From: Parafannyhessea umbonata
GTDB taxonomy: Bacteria; Actinomycetota; Coriobacteriia; Coriobacteriales; Atopobiaceae
Assembly: GCF_012844235.1 (NCBI RefSeq)
Contig: NZ_JABAGR010000005.1
Location: forward strand, 1 to 64,000
DNA: 64,000 nucleotides
Reading direction: 5' to 3'
This document shows positions 31,926-40,715 of this stretch, one piece after another. Position 1 is the first letter of the stretch. Each line of letters starts with the position of its first letter. Both the position numbers and the translations under genes were made by a program. The notes beneath the pieces were generated by a model. That model made no database searches. It was not told the DNA's origin and was given only the letters and a program-made list of their open reading frames with translations.

Positions 31926-32774
31926 CTACCTGCCCCCGCGCCTGCGTGGCGCCACGATGGGCTCCTGCACATCGAGGTCGCTGTGCAGGTCCGCGAGGTC
32001 GCATATAACGCGGCCGGCTATCATCTGGCCCATGATGGGCGGCATGTAGCTCATGGTGCCCAGCGTGACGCCCTTCTCGGGCCGCCTGCCGTCCGGCAGC
32101 TCGGCGCCGCGCGGCGTGACGGGCATGGGCACCTCGGACGAGTACAGCACCTGCAGGCCCCTGATGCCGCGCTTGCGACACTCCTTGCGCATGACCTTGC
32201 AGATGGGGCACGACTTGGTCTTCTCGATGGTCGAGAAGCGCAGGCGCTCCGGGTTTAGCTTGTTCGCCCCGCCCATGCTGGATATCAGTCGCAGCCCGCG
32301 GTCCTGGCACCACTTGGCGACGATGAGCTTCTGCGAGATGGTGTCGATGGCGTCCACCACGTAGTCAGGGCGGGGGAGCGCCTCGAGCGTCGGTACGAGG
32401 TTCTCCTTCGAGAGGAACTGGTGCACGGTGGTGACCTTGCAGGTCGGGTTGATGTCGTGCACGATCTCTTCCATCACGTCCGTCTTCGCGCGGCCGATGG
32501 TTGAGTGGTACGCCACGGCCTGCCGGTTGATGTTTGACGGCTGCACCACGTCGCGGTCCACCAGCACGAGCTCGCCCACGCCGCCGCGCGCGAGCGCCTC
32601 CACGCAGTTCGACCCGACGCCGCCCAGCCCCAGCACGAGCACGCGCGAGGACGCGAGCACGTCCAGGCGCTCCTGGCCCAGGATGATCCTCAGCCTGTCG
32701 GTGGCCGTCTCCGGCTCGATCGCGCCGCCCCCCGAGCTGGCTCCTGCCGGAACGTCCGCGTTCTTCTCGCCCAT
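31926..32774 (-). CDS. tcdA: tRNA threonylcarbamoyladenosine dehydratase (ThiF/E1-like)
   Basis: ATP-dependent cyclisation of t6A to ct6A in ANN-decoding tRNAs. 282 residues. ATP-binding Rossmann segment VLVLGLGGVGSNCVEALAR near residues 45-63, then DRDVVQPSNINRQ, YVVDAIDTISQK and the cysteine segment CPICKVMRKECRKRG expected in TcdA/YgdL. It is directly upstream of tatD and probably cotranscribed. Divergent from valS. Confidence 0.9.
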   Translation of the reverse strand: MGEKNADVPAGASSGGGAIEPETATDRLRIILGQERLDVLASSRVLVLGLGGVGSNCVEALARGGVGELVLVDRDVVQPSNINRQAVAYHSTIGRAKTDVMEEIVHDINPTCKVTTVHQFLSKENLVPTLEALPRPDYVVDAIDTISQKLIVAKWCQDRGLRLISSMGGANKLNPERLRFSTIEKTKSCPICKVMRKECRKRGIRGLQVLYSSEVPMPVTPRGAELPDGRRPEKGVTLGTMSYMPPIMGQMIAGRVICDLADLHSDLDVQEPIVAPRRRGGR

Positions 32775-33013
32775 GCGGTTCCCCTCGATGCCTAGCGGGG
32801 GCCGACGGCCCCCTAACGATGTGTGGTAAAGACTGTAGCACGGCGTGGCGCGTGGGGCACCGCCCGGCCGTGCTATGCTGTTTGCTTGACTTTGCCCGCT
32901 GGCTGCGGGCGGGTCGCAACGTAAGCCAGCCTCGGCGGAGGCGCGCGCTCACTACACGAGTGCCAACACCGTCTGCGGGGGCGCGTAAGAAGGCGGTACA
33001 CACCGTGGAAGAA

Positions 33014-35692
33014 ATGCCAAAGAACTACGACCCGCAGACCGCGGAGCCCGAGCTCATCAAGAGCTGGATCGACGCGGGCTGCTACCAGCGCAGCAAGGGA
33101 GTGGGCGACTGCACCGTCGTCATCCCGCCCCCCAACGTCACGGGCATCCTGCACATGGGCCACGCCATGGACGACACGATCCAGGACACGTTCATCCGCT
33201 ACAACCGCATGCGCGGCCGCTCCACCCGCTGGATCCTGGGCACGGACCACGCCGGCATCGCGACGCAGACCAAGGTCGACAAGAAGCTCAAGAGCGAGGG
33301 CATCTCTCGCCTGGAGATAGGGCGCGAGAAGTTCTTGGACGCGTGCTGGGACTGGACCCATGAGTACGGCGGGACCATCGTCAGCCAGATCAAGCGCATG
33401 GGCTGCTCCATCGACTTCGACGACGAGAAGTTCACGATGTCGCCGGAGTTCAGCCGCGCGGTGCGCAAGGTGTTCTGCGACTGGTACCACGACGGCTTGA
33501 TCTACCGTGGCAAGCGCATCGTGAACTGGTGCCCCAGCTGCCGCACGGCCATCAGCGACGACGAGGCGGAGTACCACGATGAGCACGGCCACCTGTGGTT
33601 CTTGCGCTACCCGCTCACGGAGTCCGTCGACGGCATCGAGTACGTGACCGTGGCCACCACCCGCCCGGAGACCATGCTCGGCGACACCGGCATTGCCGTG
33701 AGCCCGCAGGACCCGGACAAGCAGAAGCTCGTGGGCAAGACCGTCATGCTGCCGATCGTGGACCGCGAGATCCCCATCTTCAGCGACTGGCACGTCGACC
33801 CCAAGTTCGGCACCGGCTTCGTGAAGGTGACGCCCGCGCACGACCCGAACGACTACGCGATGGGCCAGACGCACGACCTGCCGCAGATCAACATCTTCGA
33901 CGAGACGGCCCACGTGGTCGACGGCTACGGCGAGTTCAGCGGCATGGACCGCGACGAGTGCCGCGAGGCCGTCGTGAAGTGGTTTGACGAGCATGGCCTG
34001 CTCGATCACATCGAGGACCTCGAGCACTCCGTCATGCACTGCTATCGCTGCGACACCGCTCTCGAGCCGTGGCTGAGCGAGCAGTGGTTCGTGGCCGTGG
34101 ACAAGCTGAAGGAGCGCGCGACCGAGGTCGTGAGGGACGGCGAGATCAAGTTCCACCCGGAGCGCTGGACCCAGACGTACCTCACGTGGATGGACAACCT
34201 GAAGGACTGGTGCATCAGCCGCCAGCTGTGGTGGGGCCACCGCATCCCGGTGTTCTACTGCGAGGACTGCGGCTGGGAGGACGCCCTCATGGAGGACACG
34301 GACGTGTGCCCGAAGTGCGGCGGCCACCACGTGCACCAGGACCCCGACGTGCTGGACACCTGGTTCAGCTCGCAGCTGTGGACCTTCGCCACGCAGGGCT
34401 GGCCCGACCACCCCGAGCAGATGGAGGGGCACCACCCCACGAAGGTGCTCGTGACCGCCCGCGACATCATCGCGCTGTGGGTCGCGCGCATGATCATGAG
34501 CTCGCTGTACTTCACGGACGAGGTCCCGTTCCACGACGTGTACATCTACGCGACGATCCTGGCCAAGGACGGCAGCCGCATGTCCAAGTCCAAGGGCAAC
34601 GGCGTTAACCCCATGGACCTGATGGCGAAGTACGGCGCCGACGCCATGCGCTTCAACCTGCTGACGCTCATCACCAACAACCAGGACGTCAAGTTCGACG
34701 CTAACATCAACAAGAAGACGAAGGAGCTCATCGACAGCCCGCGCACCGAGCAGGCGCGCTCCTTCGTGACGAAGATCTGGAACGCGAGCCGCTTTGTCCA
34801 GATGAACCTCGCGGGCTACGTGCCCGGCGCCCCCAAGGCCGAGACGCCGGAGGACGCGTGGATGCTCAGCCGCCTCGCGAAGGTGGTGGCGGAGTCCACG
34901 AGGCAGCTCGAGGACTACGAGTTTGGCGACTACGCACGCAACATCCAGTCGTTCTTCTGGAACGAGGTGTGCGACTGGTACATCGAGCTGTGCAAGGGCC
35001 GCCTGCTTGACGGGACGCCCGAGGAGAAGCTGCAGGTCCAGCGCAACCTCGTCTTCGTGCTGGACGCGTCGATGCGCCTGCTGCACCCGGTGATGCCGTT
35101 CGTGACGGAGAGCGTGTGGGACAAGCTGCCGGCAAGCGGCCTGGACGACCACTCCGCCAAGTTCCTGATGGTCGCGAAGTGGCCCGAGCCCGATGACTTC
35201 GCGAAGTTCGTGAACGACAAGGCCGAGCACGACTTCGACCTCGCGAAGCGCGTGGTCTCCGCCGTGCGCTCCACCCGCGCCCGCTACCGCCTGTCCCCGA
35301 AGGTCGAGCTGGACGTCGCGGTGCGCTCCTCCGCGGAGGACGCCGCGGTGCTCGAGGCCCAGCGCGGCTTCATCTGCTCCGTCGGCCGCGTGGACCAGCT
35401 CGCCCTTGGCCACGAGCAGCAGAAGCCGGAGGGATCGGTCACGGTGGCCGACGGCACGCTCGAGATCTTCGTGGCGCTCGGTGGCCTCGTCGACCTTGCC
35501 GCGGAGGCGAAGCGCCTGAGGAAGGAGCTCGAGAAGGCCGAGAAGGACCTGAGCTCCGTGAGCAGGACCCTCTCCAACGAGGGCTTCGTCGCGAAGGCGG
35601 CACCTGCCGTCATCGAGAAGAAGCGCGCGCAGCAGGCTGAGCTCACGACCACGATCGAGCAGCTTAAGGGCCAGATCGCGGACTTCGAGTAG
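33014..35692 (+). CDS. valS: Valyl-tRNA synthetase
   Basis: Class I synthetase, 892 residues. The HIGH motif appears as ILHMGHAMD near residue 45 and the KMSKS loop as SRMSKSKGNG. Other signatures are GTDHAGIATQ, WCPSCRTAISD, the editing-domain TRPETMLGDT and the C-terminal coiled-coil tail from about 810 (LRKELEKAEKDL). I chose ATG 33014; GTG 33005 is also in frame. No T-box or valine-rich leader peptide was found in the 240-base region upstream, although TGCTATGCT at 32870-32878 could be an extended -10. Confidence 0.96.
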   Translation: MPKNYDPQTAEPELIKSWIDAGCYQRSKGVGDCTVVIPPPNVTGILHMGHAMDDTIQDTFIRYNRMRGRSTRWILGTDHAGIATQTKVDKKLKSEGISRLEIGREKFLDACWDWTHEYGGTIVSQIKRMGCSIDFDDEKFTMSPEFSRAVRKVFCDWYHDGLIYRGKRIVNWCPSCRTAISDDEAEYHDEHGHLWFLRYPLTESVDGIEYVTVATTRPETMLGDTGIAVSPQDPDKQKLVGKTVMLPIVDREIPIFSDWHVDPKFGTGFVKVTPAHDPNDYAMGQTHDLPQINIFDETAHVVDGYGEFSGMDRDECREAVVKWFDEHGLLDHIEDLEHSVMHCYRCDTALEPWLSEQWFVAVDKLKERATEVVRDGEIKFHPERWTQTYLTWMDNLKDWCISRQLWWGHRIPVFYCEDCGWEDALMEDTDVCPKCGGHHVHQDPDVLDTWFSSQLWTFATQGWPDHPEQMEGHHPTKVLVTARDIIALWVARMIMSSLYFTDEVPFHDVYIYATILAKDGSRMSKSKGNGVNPMDLMAKYGADAMRFNLLTLITNNQDVKFDANINKKTKELIDSPRTEQARSFVTKIWNASRFVQMNLAGYVPGAPKAETPEDAWMLSRLAKVVAESTRQLEDYEFGDYARNIQSFFWNEVCDWYIELCKGRLLDGTPEEKLQVQRNLVFVLDASMRLLHPVMPFVTESVWDKLPASGLDDHSAKFLMVAKWPEPDDFAKFVNDKAEHDFDLAKRVVSAVRSTRARYRLSPKVELDVAVRSSAEDAAVLEAQRGFICSVGRVDQLALGHEQQKPEGSVTVADGTLEIFVALGGLVDLAAEAKRLRKELEKAEKDLSSVSRTLSNEGFVAKAAPAVIEKKRAQQAELTTTIEQLKGQIADFE

Positions 35693-35727
35693 CATTGGTG
35701 CGCTGCCGCGCGTGATAGCGTGACAAG

Positions 35728-35768
35728 AACGGGGCGGTCGCTGGCATGGTGCCGGCGGCCGCCCGTTT
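35728..35768 (+). terminator. Terminator of valS
   Basis: Long imperfect stem beginning AACGGGGCGGTCGCTGGC and pairing, with G-T wobbles, to GCCGGCGGCCGCCCGTT, then TTTGC. Confidence 0.7.
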
Positions 35769-35834
35769 GCATGGCTCTTCTCGCCCGCGCGCGGTGCGGG
35801 AGCCGTGCTACGGCTGCTGAGCCAGGCCTGCTGG

Positions 35835-37703
35835 CTACGCCTGCTGCGGGCGAGGGTAGAACTCCCAATACAGCGCAGGGAGCGGCGGGCGATGCCTGCC
35901 GCCGGCGTCCACGAGCGCGCCGTCGCGAATGAGGTACGCGCCGTCGCAGACCTCCTCCAGGTCGTTCAGGAGGTGGGACGACATGAAGACGCAGCGGCCC
36001 TCTTCCGCGTACGCGCGGACCTGCTCGTTCGCGAGCTGTCGGTTCGTAGGGTCGAGCGCGTTCATGGGCTCGTCCAGCAGCAGGACCGGCGCCTGCGTCG
36101 CGAGCGCGACCGCGACGGCAGCCTGCTGGCGCATGCCCTGCGAGAGCGTGGCGATGCGCTTGCGCCTGAAGCCATCGGCCGCCATGTCAGCGAGCGTGTC
36201 GCGTTCCGGCACGCAGCGCCACAGGCAACGCACGAGCTCGATGGTCTGGTCGGGCGTCAGGTGGTCGTACAGCACGGAGCCGGCGCCAGGCAGCAGGAAG
36301 ACGGACCTGCTCCACGCGGCCTGGCTGCGCGGGCTGACGCAGCCGCCGCCCGCCGCCGCCACGGCCACGGCATCGACGGACGTTGCGCGCGGGCGCTGCG
36401 GGACGCCCGCGAGCGCGGCAAGGAGCGTCGTCTTGCCATATCCGTTTGGCGCGACGAAGCCCACGACGCCGCCGCTCGCAAGGGAGAGTGCGCCTGTCAC
36501 GAGCGGCTGGTTCTTGGTGTAGCCCACGCTGACATCGCGTGCCACGAGCAGCCGTCCCCTGGGGATGGCCTGCTCCGATGCCGCCTTACGCGCATGGCCG
36601 TAGGACCTCGCGAGCGCGGCCGACCTCGCGAGCACGCCGGCCAGCCCCATGAGCGCGATGAGCACGGCGATGGAGAGCGCGCCCCGCGTCGCGTTCGCGC
36701 CTGCTATGGGTATGGCGTTCTGGGCGCCAATGCCGCCGAGCCTGCCAAGGATCCTGTCTGCGGAGAAGTACGTGGACGGCAGGGAGGCTAGCGCGTCCGG
36801 GAAGATCGCGCCCAGGTCATAGTAGTCGTCCAGGCACGGCGGCACCAGAAGCGCGATGCCGGCGGCCATGACGGCAGGCGCCCGCAGCGAGGTCGCGAGG
36901 TGGCAGAGCGTGCCCAGGCAGAACCCCGCAATGAGGAAGAACCCCGCGTACCGCACGAGCTCGCGTCCGAGGGTCGTCCTCACGAGCACGTCGTCCTGCC
37001 AATAGATGATGGGGTAGGCGAGGTCACCCACGCCGTTCCTGATGACGCCCAACACAAAGGCGGGAAGCATGGGGACGAGCGAGAAGACGAGAGCGAGCAG
37101 TGCGCCGAGGCATCCCAGGTACAGCCACATGCCGGCGGGGGAGAGCGGTGCGTGTGAGAGGAGCCTGGACGATGCGTTCTCCCGCGCGATGACCCACAGC
37201 AGGGCAAACGGCGCGAGCAACAGAACGGGGGAGGGCAGCGCCCCAAGGTAGTATGCGACCAGCATTAGCCCGGGCATGTCGTCCGTTCCCTGGTACAGGG
37301 CGGGCGAGCTCAGCTTGCACACCGCGTTCAGGAACGTGGTCGTGAAGGAATACAGCCTTCGCGTGTCCGGGTCCGACGACCGGCCCTGGGATTTCCGCTC
37401 CTTGATCCCCCGAAGCTCGTAGCTGCGGACCTTGCGGCAGTATTCAGCCGGGTCCGTCTCTTCGATGATCGACTCGAGCCTTCTGGCCTGTCGGTGTTCC
37501 GCATCGCTTATGGTTCCGCCTTGGTGAAGGAGAAAGCTGTACGTCTCGTAGTACCTGTCCACCGAGTAGTTGTACGCGCTGTCTGTGGCAAACGGCACGA
37601 GCGTGGCGAGAAGGACGGCCCCCGCGATCGCGGCGAGCATGGCCAACGCCCAACGCCTTCTGGACAGAAGGAGGTAGGACCTGAGGTAGGGAACGCGAGG
37701 CAT
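35835..37703 (-). CDS. Single-chain ABC transporter: ABC-2-type permease fused to ATPase
   Basis: 622 residues. The N-terminal half has a first helix at about 18-38, an exposed segment (40-140), then about six more helices (150-360). The C-terminal ATPase (about 385-610) has Walker A in APNGYGKTT (418-426), signature LSQGM (520-524), Walker B LLLDEP (541-546) and the switch histidine in FMSSHLL. The usual GxNGAGKS is APNGYGKT. ABC-2 permease and ATPase are normally separate genes. ATG 37703 has GGGAGGAA upstream. Cargo unknown; no cargo gene adjacent. Confidence 0.8.
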   Translation of the reverse strand: MPRVPYLRSYLLLSRRRWALAMLAAIAGAVLLATLVPFATDSAYNYSVDRYYETYSFLLHQGGTISDAEHRQARRLESIIEETDPAEYCRKVRSYELRGIKERKSQGRSSDPDTRRLYSFTTTFLNAVCKLSSPALYQGTDDMPGLMLVAYYLGALPSPVLLLAPFALLWVIARENASSRLLSHAPLSPAGMWLYLGCLGALLALVFSLVPMLPAFVLGVIRNGVGDLAYPIIYWQDDVLVRTTLGRELVRYAGFFLIAGFCLGTLCHLATSLRAPAVMAAGIALLVPPCLDDYYDLGAIFPDALASLPSTYFSADRILGRLGGIGAQNAIPIAGANATRGALSIAVLIALMGLAGVLARSAALARSYGHARKAASEQAIPRGRLLVARDVSVGYTKNQPLVTGALSLASGGVVGFVAPNGYGKTTLLAALAGVPQRPRATSVDAVAVAAAGGGCVSPRSQAAWSRSVFLLPGAGSVLYDHLTPDQTIELVRCLWRCVPERDTLADMAADGFRRKRIATLSQGMRQQAAVAVALATQAPVLLLDEPMNALDPTNRQLANEQVRAYAEEGRCVFMSSHLLNDLEEVCDGAYLIRDGALVDAGGRHRPPLPALYWEFYPRPQQA

Positions 37704-37742
37704 GGCGGTTCCTCCCGGCGAGATCGCGCGTTGCAAGAAGGT

Positions 37743-37850
37743 GCTCGCCCCACGTGGGACGACTGCCTGCGCCACATGATAGGCGTTATCCTTCGCCTGC
37801 CCGTCATGCCGCACGAAGTGGCTGGCAGGTGGTACCAAGGTGGGGCGAGC
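37743..37850. ncRNA. Candidate structured RNA or leader element
   Basis: Nested pairing on one axis: GCTCGCCCCAC (37743-37753) with GTGGGGCGAGC (37840-37850), CTGCC (37763) with GGCAG (37824), GCCAC (37771) with GTGGC (37818), and AGGCG (37781) with CGCCT (37794). Read on the minus strand it would be the leader of the ABC gene, which starts 40 bases away. No known riboswitch recognised. Confidence 0.4.
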
Positions 37851-37889
37851 GGCCTCGTTTGCGCACAATTGCCCGCGGCAACGTCGAAC

Positions 37890-37917
37890 GAATTCGCACA
37901 TCGCGATGTGCGAATTC
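37890..37917. repeat. 28-bp perfect loopless palindrome centred on ATCGCGAT
   Basis: Half-site GAATTCGCACATCG followed directly by its complement. It shares the core CGCACATCGCGATGTGCG with the element at 37972. Confidence 0.85.
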
Positions 37918-37971
37918 CCGCGTTTTTGCGTTCTCGCAGCTAGTTGGTCTGGAGGGGTTCATCGCACACGG

Positions 37972-37997
37972 TCGCACATCGCGATGTGCGATTTTTT
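37972..37997 (+). repeat. 20-bp perfect palindrome with T6, terminator-like
   Basis: TCGCACATCG plus its exact complement, followed on the plus strand by TTTTTT. Same inner 18 bp as the palindrome 82 bases upstream. Could terminate an upstream rightward transcript or bind a regulator. Confidence 0.75.
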
Positions 37998-38109
37998 GAG
38001 CGCGTCCGCGCGCCGCCAATGTGACGCCGACCGCATTCCCCGCTCGCCAGGCGTGCCCTGCCGTGCGCGGCCGCGCGCTCGATTAACAGATTCGAAAGTT
38101 TGCCAACTT

Positions 38110-38134
38110 GCGGCGCGGCCGCGCCGCTCCTTTT
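38110..38134 (+). promoter_or_regulatory. Hairpin with T-run in the iorA upstream region
   Basis: Stem GCGGCGC / GCGCCGC with loop GGCC, then TCCTTTT. It lies 78 bases before iorA, so it is either an attenuator in an iorA leader or the end of an upstream transcript. Confidence 0.5.
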
Positions 38135-38211
38135 GTAGAGTGATTAAAAGCTTGTTGTGTGCCGATGCATGGCCGCGCGCTGCGGGCGCGGCTGGCGGGG
38201 GAGGTTTGCCC

Positions 38212-40104
38212 ATGCACAAAGAGTTCCTGATGGGAAACGAGGCGATGGCACTGGGTGCACTCGCCGCCGGCGTGGACGTGGTGGCGGGGTATCCCGGCAC
38301 GCCCTCGACGGAGATCATCGAGACCGTCGCGAAGCGCAACCCCGGCGACGTGTACGTGGAGTGGTCCGTGAACGAGAAGGCCGCGCTCGAGGTGGCGGCC
38401 GGCGCGTCGTACGCAGGCGCACGCTCGCTCGTGACCATGAAGTGCGTGGGCCTGAACGTGGCGGCCGACCCCCTGATGAGCCTGGAGTACATCGGCGTCA
38501 AGGGCGGCATGGTCATCGTGGTCGCGGACGACCCCGGTCCCATCTCGTCGCAGACCGAGCAGGACACGCGCACGTTTGCCCAGTTCAGCAAGGTGCCGTG
38601 CCTTGACCCGTCCGGCATCGCGGACGCGTACCAGATGATGCGCGACGCTTTCGCGCTCTCAGAGGAGCTCCACAGCCCCGTGTTCCTGCGGCCGACCACG
38701 CGCGTGGACCACGGGTATGAGGCGATCGACGTCCTCGAGCCAGAGGACTACCTCAGAAGCGACCCCGAGGGCTTCGTGAAGGACTCCTCCAAGTGGGTCA
38801 TCTTCCCGCGCCTCTCCGTGCAGGCGCACGCGCGCATCGAGCAGAGAAACGCCAGGCTCTCGCACGAGCTGGGCTCGTACGCCGGAAACTTCGTGGATTG
38901 GGAGGCGGGCCACGGCGCCGCAACCCACGCCGGCGCTGCAACCCCCGCCGGTGCCGCAACCCATGCCAGCGCCGCGGCGCCGCGCCCTTCTCGCAAGGCA
39001 ATTGCGACGCACGGCATCAACTACCAGTACGTTCGCGAGAACCTTGCCGAGGGCGAGTGCCGCGTGCTGCGCGTGGCGACGCCGTTCCCGTTCCCGGACG
39101 ACCTTGCGCTCGAGTTCCTGGACGGCGTGGACGAGGTCCTGTGCGTGGAGGAGCTCGACCCCGTGATCGAGCGCGCCCTCACGGCGCTCGCGGGCAGGCA
39201 CCACCTGGACGTGACGGTGCGCGGCAAGCTCTCCGGCGACGTGAAGCCGTCCGGAGAGAACTCCGTGGAGTACGTGGGCCAGGTGCTCGACGCGTTCCTG
39301 GGGCGCGACGTCGCCTGCGGCGCTGGCTGGCCTGATCCGCCGCAGCTTCCCGTGAGGCCGCCCGTGCTCTGCGCCGGCTGCCCGCACCGCGCGAGCTTCT
39401 ATGCGGTCAAGCAGGCCATGCGCGGCAAGAAGACCATCTACTGCGGCGACATCGGCTGCTACACGTTGGGAAACGCCCGCCCGCTCGACATGTGCGACAC
39501 CTGCCTGTGCATGGGCGCCGGCATCAACATCGCGCAGGGCGTGGGCCGCGTGGAGCCCGACACGCACTGCTTCGCTTTCGTGGGCGACTCCACGTTCTTC
39601 GCGTCCGGCATCACGGGCGTCGTAAACGCGTTCTACAACCAGGCCAACATGACGCTCTGCGTGCTGGACAACTCCACCACCGCCATGACCGGCCACCAGC
39701 CGCATCCCGGCACGGGCCGTACGGCCATGGGCGAGAAGGTCACCCCCGTGAGCATCGAGCGCGTCCTCAGGGCAATCGGCCTTACCGTGGTCGAGACGGT
39801 GGACCCGCTCAACCTGCAGGCGACGGTGGAGACCGTCGCGCGCGTGGACGCGGAGCCCGGCGTTAAGGCCATCATCTTCAAGAGCCCGTGCGTGTTCCTG
39901 TACAAGCCGGGCGCGCAAAGCCACGTGGACCAGGCGCGCTGCGTGGGCTGCCAGCGCTGCGTGAAGCAGCTGGGCTGTCCCGCGCTCGTGCCGCAGGCAG
40001 ACGGCAAGGTAAAGATAGACGACTCGCAGTGCACGGGCTGCACGCTGTGCGAGCAGGTGTGCCCGTTCGACGCGATATCGGGAGGCTGTGCGTATGAGGC
40101 GTGA
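38212..40104 (+). CDS. iorA: Indolepyruvate:ferredoxin oxidoreductase, alpha subunit
   Basis: Oxidatively decarboxylates aryl-pyruvates (from Trp, Phe, Tyr) to aryl-acetyl-CoA, reducing ferredoxin. 630 residues. N-terminal pyrimidine-binding domain AGYPGTPSTEIIE, then the TPP domain GDIGCYTLG and GDSTFFASGITG, then two [4Fe-4S] motifs near 578-620 (RCVGCQRCVKQLGC and QCTGCTLCEQVC). Residues about 240-262 are an Ala/Thr/His repeat linker (GAATHAGAATPAGAATHASA) not usual for IorA. ATG 38212 has GGGGGAGG upstream; it overlaps iorB by 11 bases. Confidence 0.95.
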   Translation: MHKEFLMGNEAMALGALAAGVDVVAGYPGTPSTEIIETVAKRNPGDVYVEWSVNEKAALEVAAGASYAGARSLVTMKCVGLNVAADPLMSLEYIGVKGGMVIVVADDPGPISSQTEQDTRTFAQFSKVPCLDPSGIADAYQMMRDAFALSEELHSPVFLRPTTRVDHGYEAIDVLEPEDYLRSDPEGFVKDSSKWVIFPRLSVQAHARIEQRNARLSHELGSYAGNFVDWEAGHGAATHAGAATPAGAATHASAAAPRPSRKAIATHGINYQYVRENLAEGECRVLRVATPFPFPDDLALEFLDGVDEVLCVEELDPVIERALTALAGRHHLDVTVRGKLSGDVKPSGENSVEYVGQVLDAFLGRDVACGAGWPDPPQLPVRPPVLCAGCPHRASFYAVKQAMRGKKTIYCGDIGCYTLGNARPLDMCDTCLCMGAGINIAQGVGRVEPDTHCFAFVGDSTFFASGITGVVNAFYNQANMTLCVLDNSTTAMTGHQPHPGTGRTAMGEKVTPVSIERVLRAIGLTVVETVDPLNLQATVETVARVDAEPGVKAIIFKSPCVFLYKPGAQSHVDQARCVGCQRCVKQLGCPALVPQADGKVKIDDSQCTGCTLCEQVCPFDAISGGCAYEA

Positions 40105-40672
40105 CATCGTGTTGTGCGGGACGGGCGGCCAGGGCACGGTGCTCGCGTCCCGCCTGCTTGCGACGGCGGCCATGCGGAAGGGGCTTCCCGTCAAGACGGC
40201 AGAGACCATTGGCATGGCGCAGCGCGGGGGCTCCGTCCTCAGCCACGTGCGCGTGGGCAAGGGCGTGGCTTCGCCCCTGGTGGGCAGCGGCCGCGCGGAC
40301 GTCATCCTCGCGTTCGAGCCGGCGGAGGCCGCGCGCCAGCTGCACCTGCTCAAGCCCGACGGCGCCGTCGTCGTGAGCGGGCGGCCCGTCGTGCCGGTAT
40401 CGGCCGTCACGGGCGGCCCGGCGTACGACCTCGATGCCGTCATGGGCTACCTGGAGGGCGCCGTCAAGAGCCTCACCGTGGTGGACGCGGACGCCGCCGC
40501 GCGCGAGCTTGGCTCCACGAAGGTGCTGAACGTGCTGCTGCTGGGTGCGGCCGCGCGCACGGGCGCGCTCGGCTTTTCCGTAGAGGAGGTGCGCGCCGCC
40601 GTGCACGACGTGGTGCCGGAGCGCTTCCTCGCGCTCAACGACCGCGCGCTCGACTACGGCGCCTCGCTGTAG
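40094..40672 (+). CDS. iorB: Indolepyruvate:ferredoxin oxidoreductase, beta subunit
   Basis: Gamma-domain (2-oxoacid oxidoreductase) subunit partnering IorA. 192 residues. N-terminal nucleotide-fold signature GTGGQGTVLASRLL at about 9-22 and TIGMAQRGGSVLSHVR. The start ATG 40094 lies inside the iorA end, with GGAGG (40081) upstream, giving coupled translation. paaK follows after 43 bases, on the same transcript. Confidence 0.94.
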   Translation: MRRDIVLCGTGGQGTVLASRLLATAAMRKGLPVKTAETIGMAQRGGSVLSHVRVGKGVASPLVGSGRADVILAFEPAEAARQLHLLKPDGAVVVSGRPVVPVSAVTGGPAYDLDAVMGYLEGAVKSLTVVDADAAARELGSTKVLNVLLLGAAARTGALGFSVEEVRAAVHDVVPERFLALNDRALDYGASL

Positions 40673-40715
40673 CACGCCGCCGCGCCGTACAAAGACCACC
40701 CAACCGGGAGGAAAG

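Larger units (their letters stand above)
37704..38211. other. 508-bp intergenic region rich in inverted repeats
   Basis: Divergent gap between the ABC gene (leftward) and iorA (rightward). It holds no convincing gene. From left to right: a nested stem structure (37743-37850), a 28-bp palindrome (37890-37917), a 20-bp palindrome with T6 (37972-37997), an A+T-rich stretch and a hairpin plus TCCTTTT (38110-38134). The iorA ribosome site (gggggagg) is at about 38196-38203. Confidence 0.7.

Noticed and set aside
32775-33013. T-box or valine leader upstream of valS
   Set aside because: No AGGGTGG-type core and no frame rich in valine codons was found.
37827-37840. T-box-like word AGGTGGTACCAAGG upstream of iorA
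   Set aside because: The core matches a T-box, but the following bases should be GCG, there is no stem I or specifier loop before it, and it is part of the nested pairing at 37743-37850.
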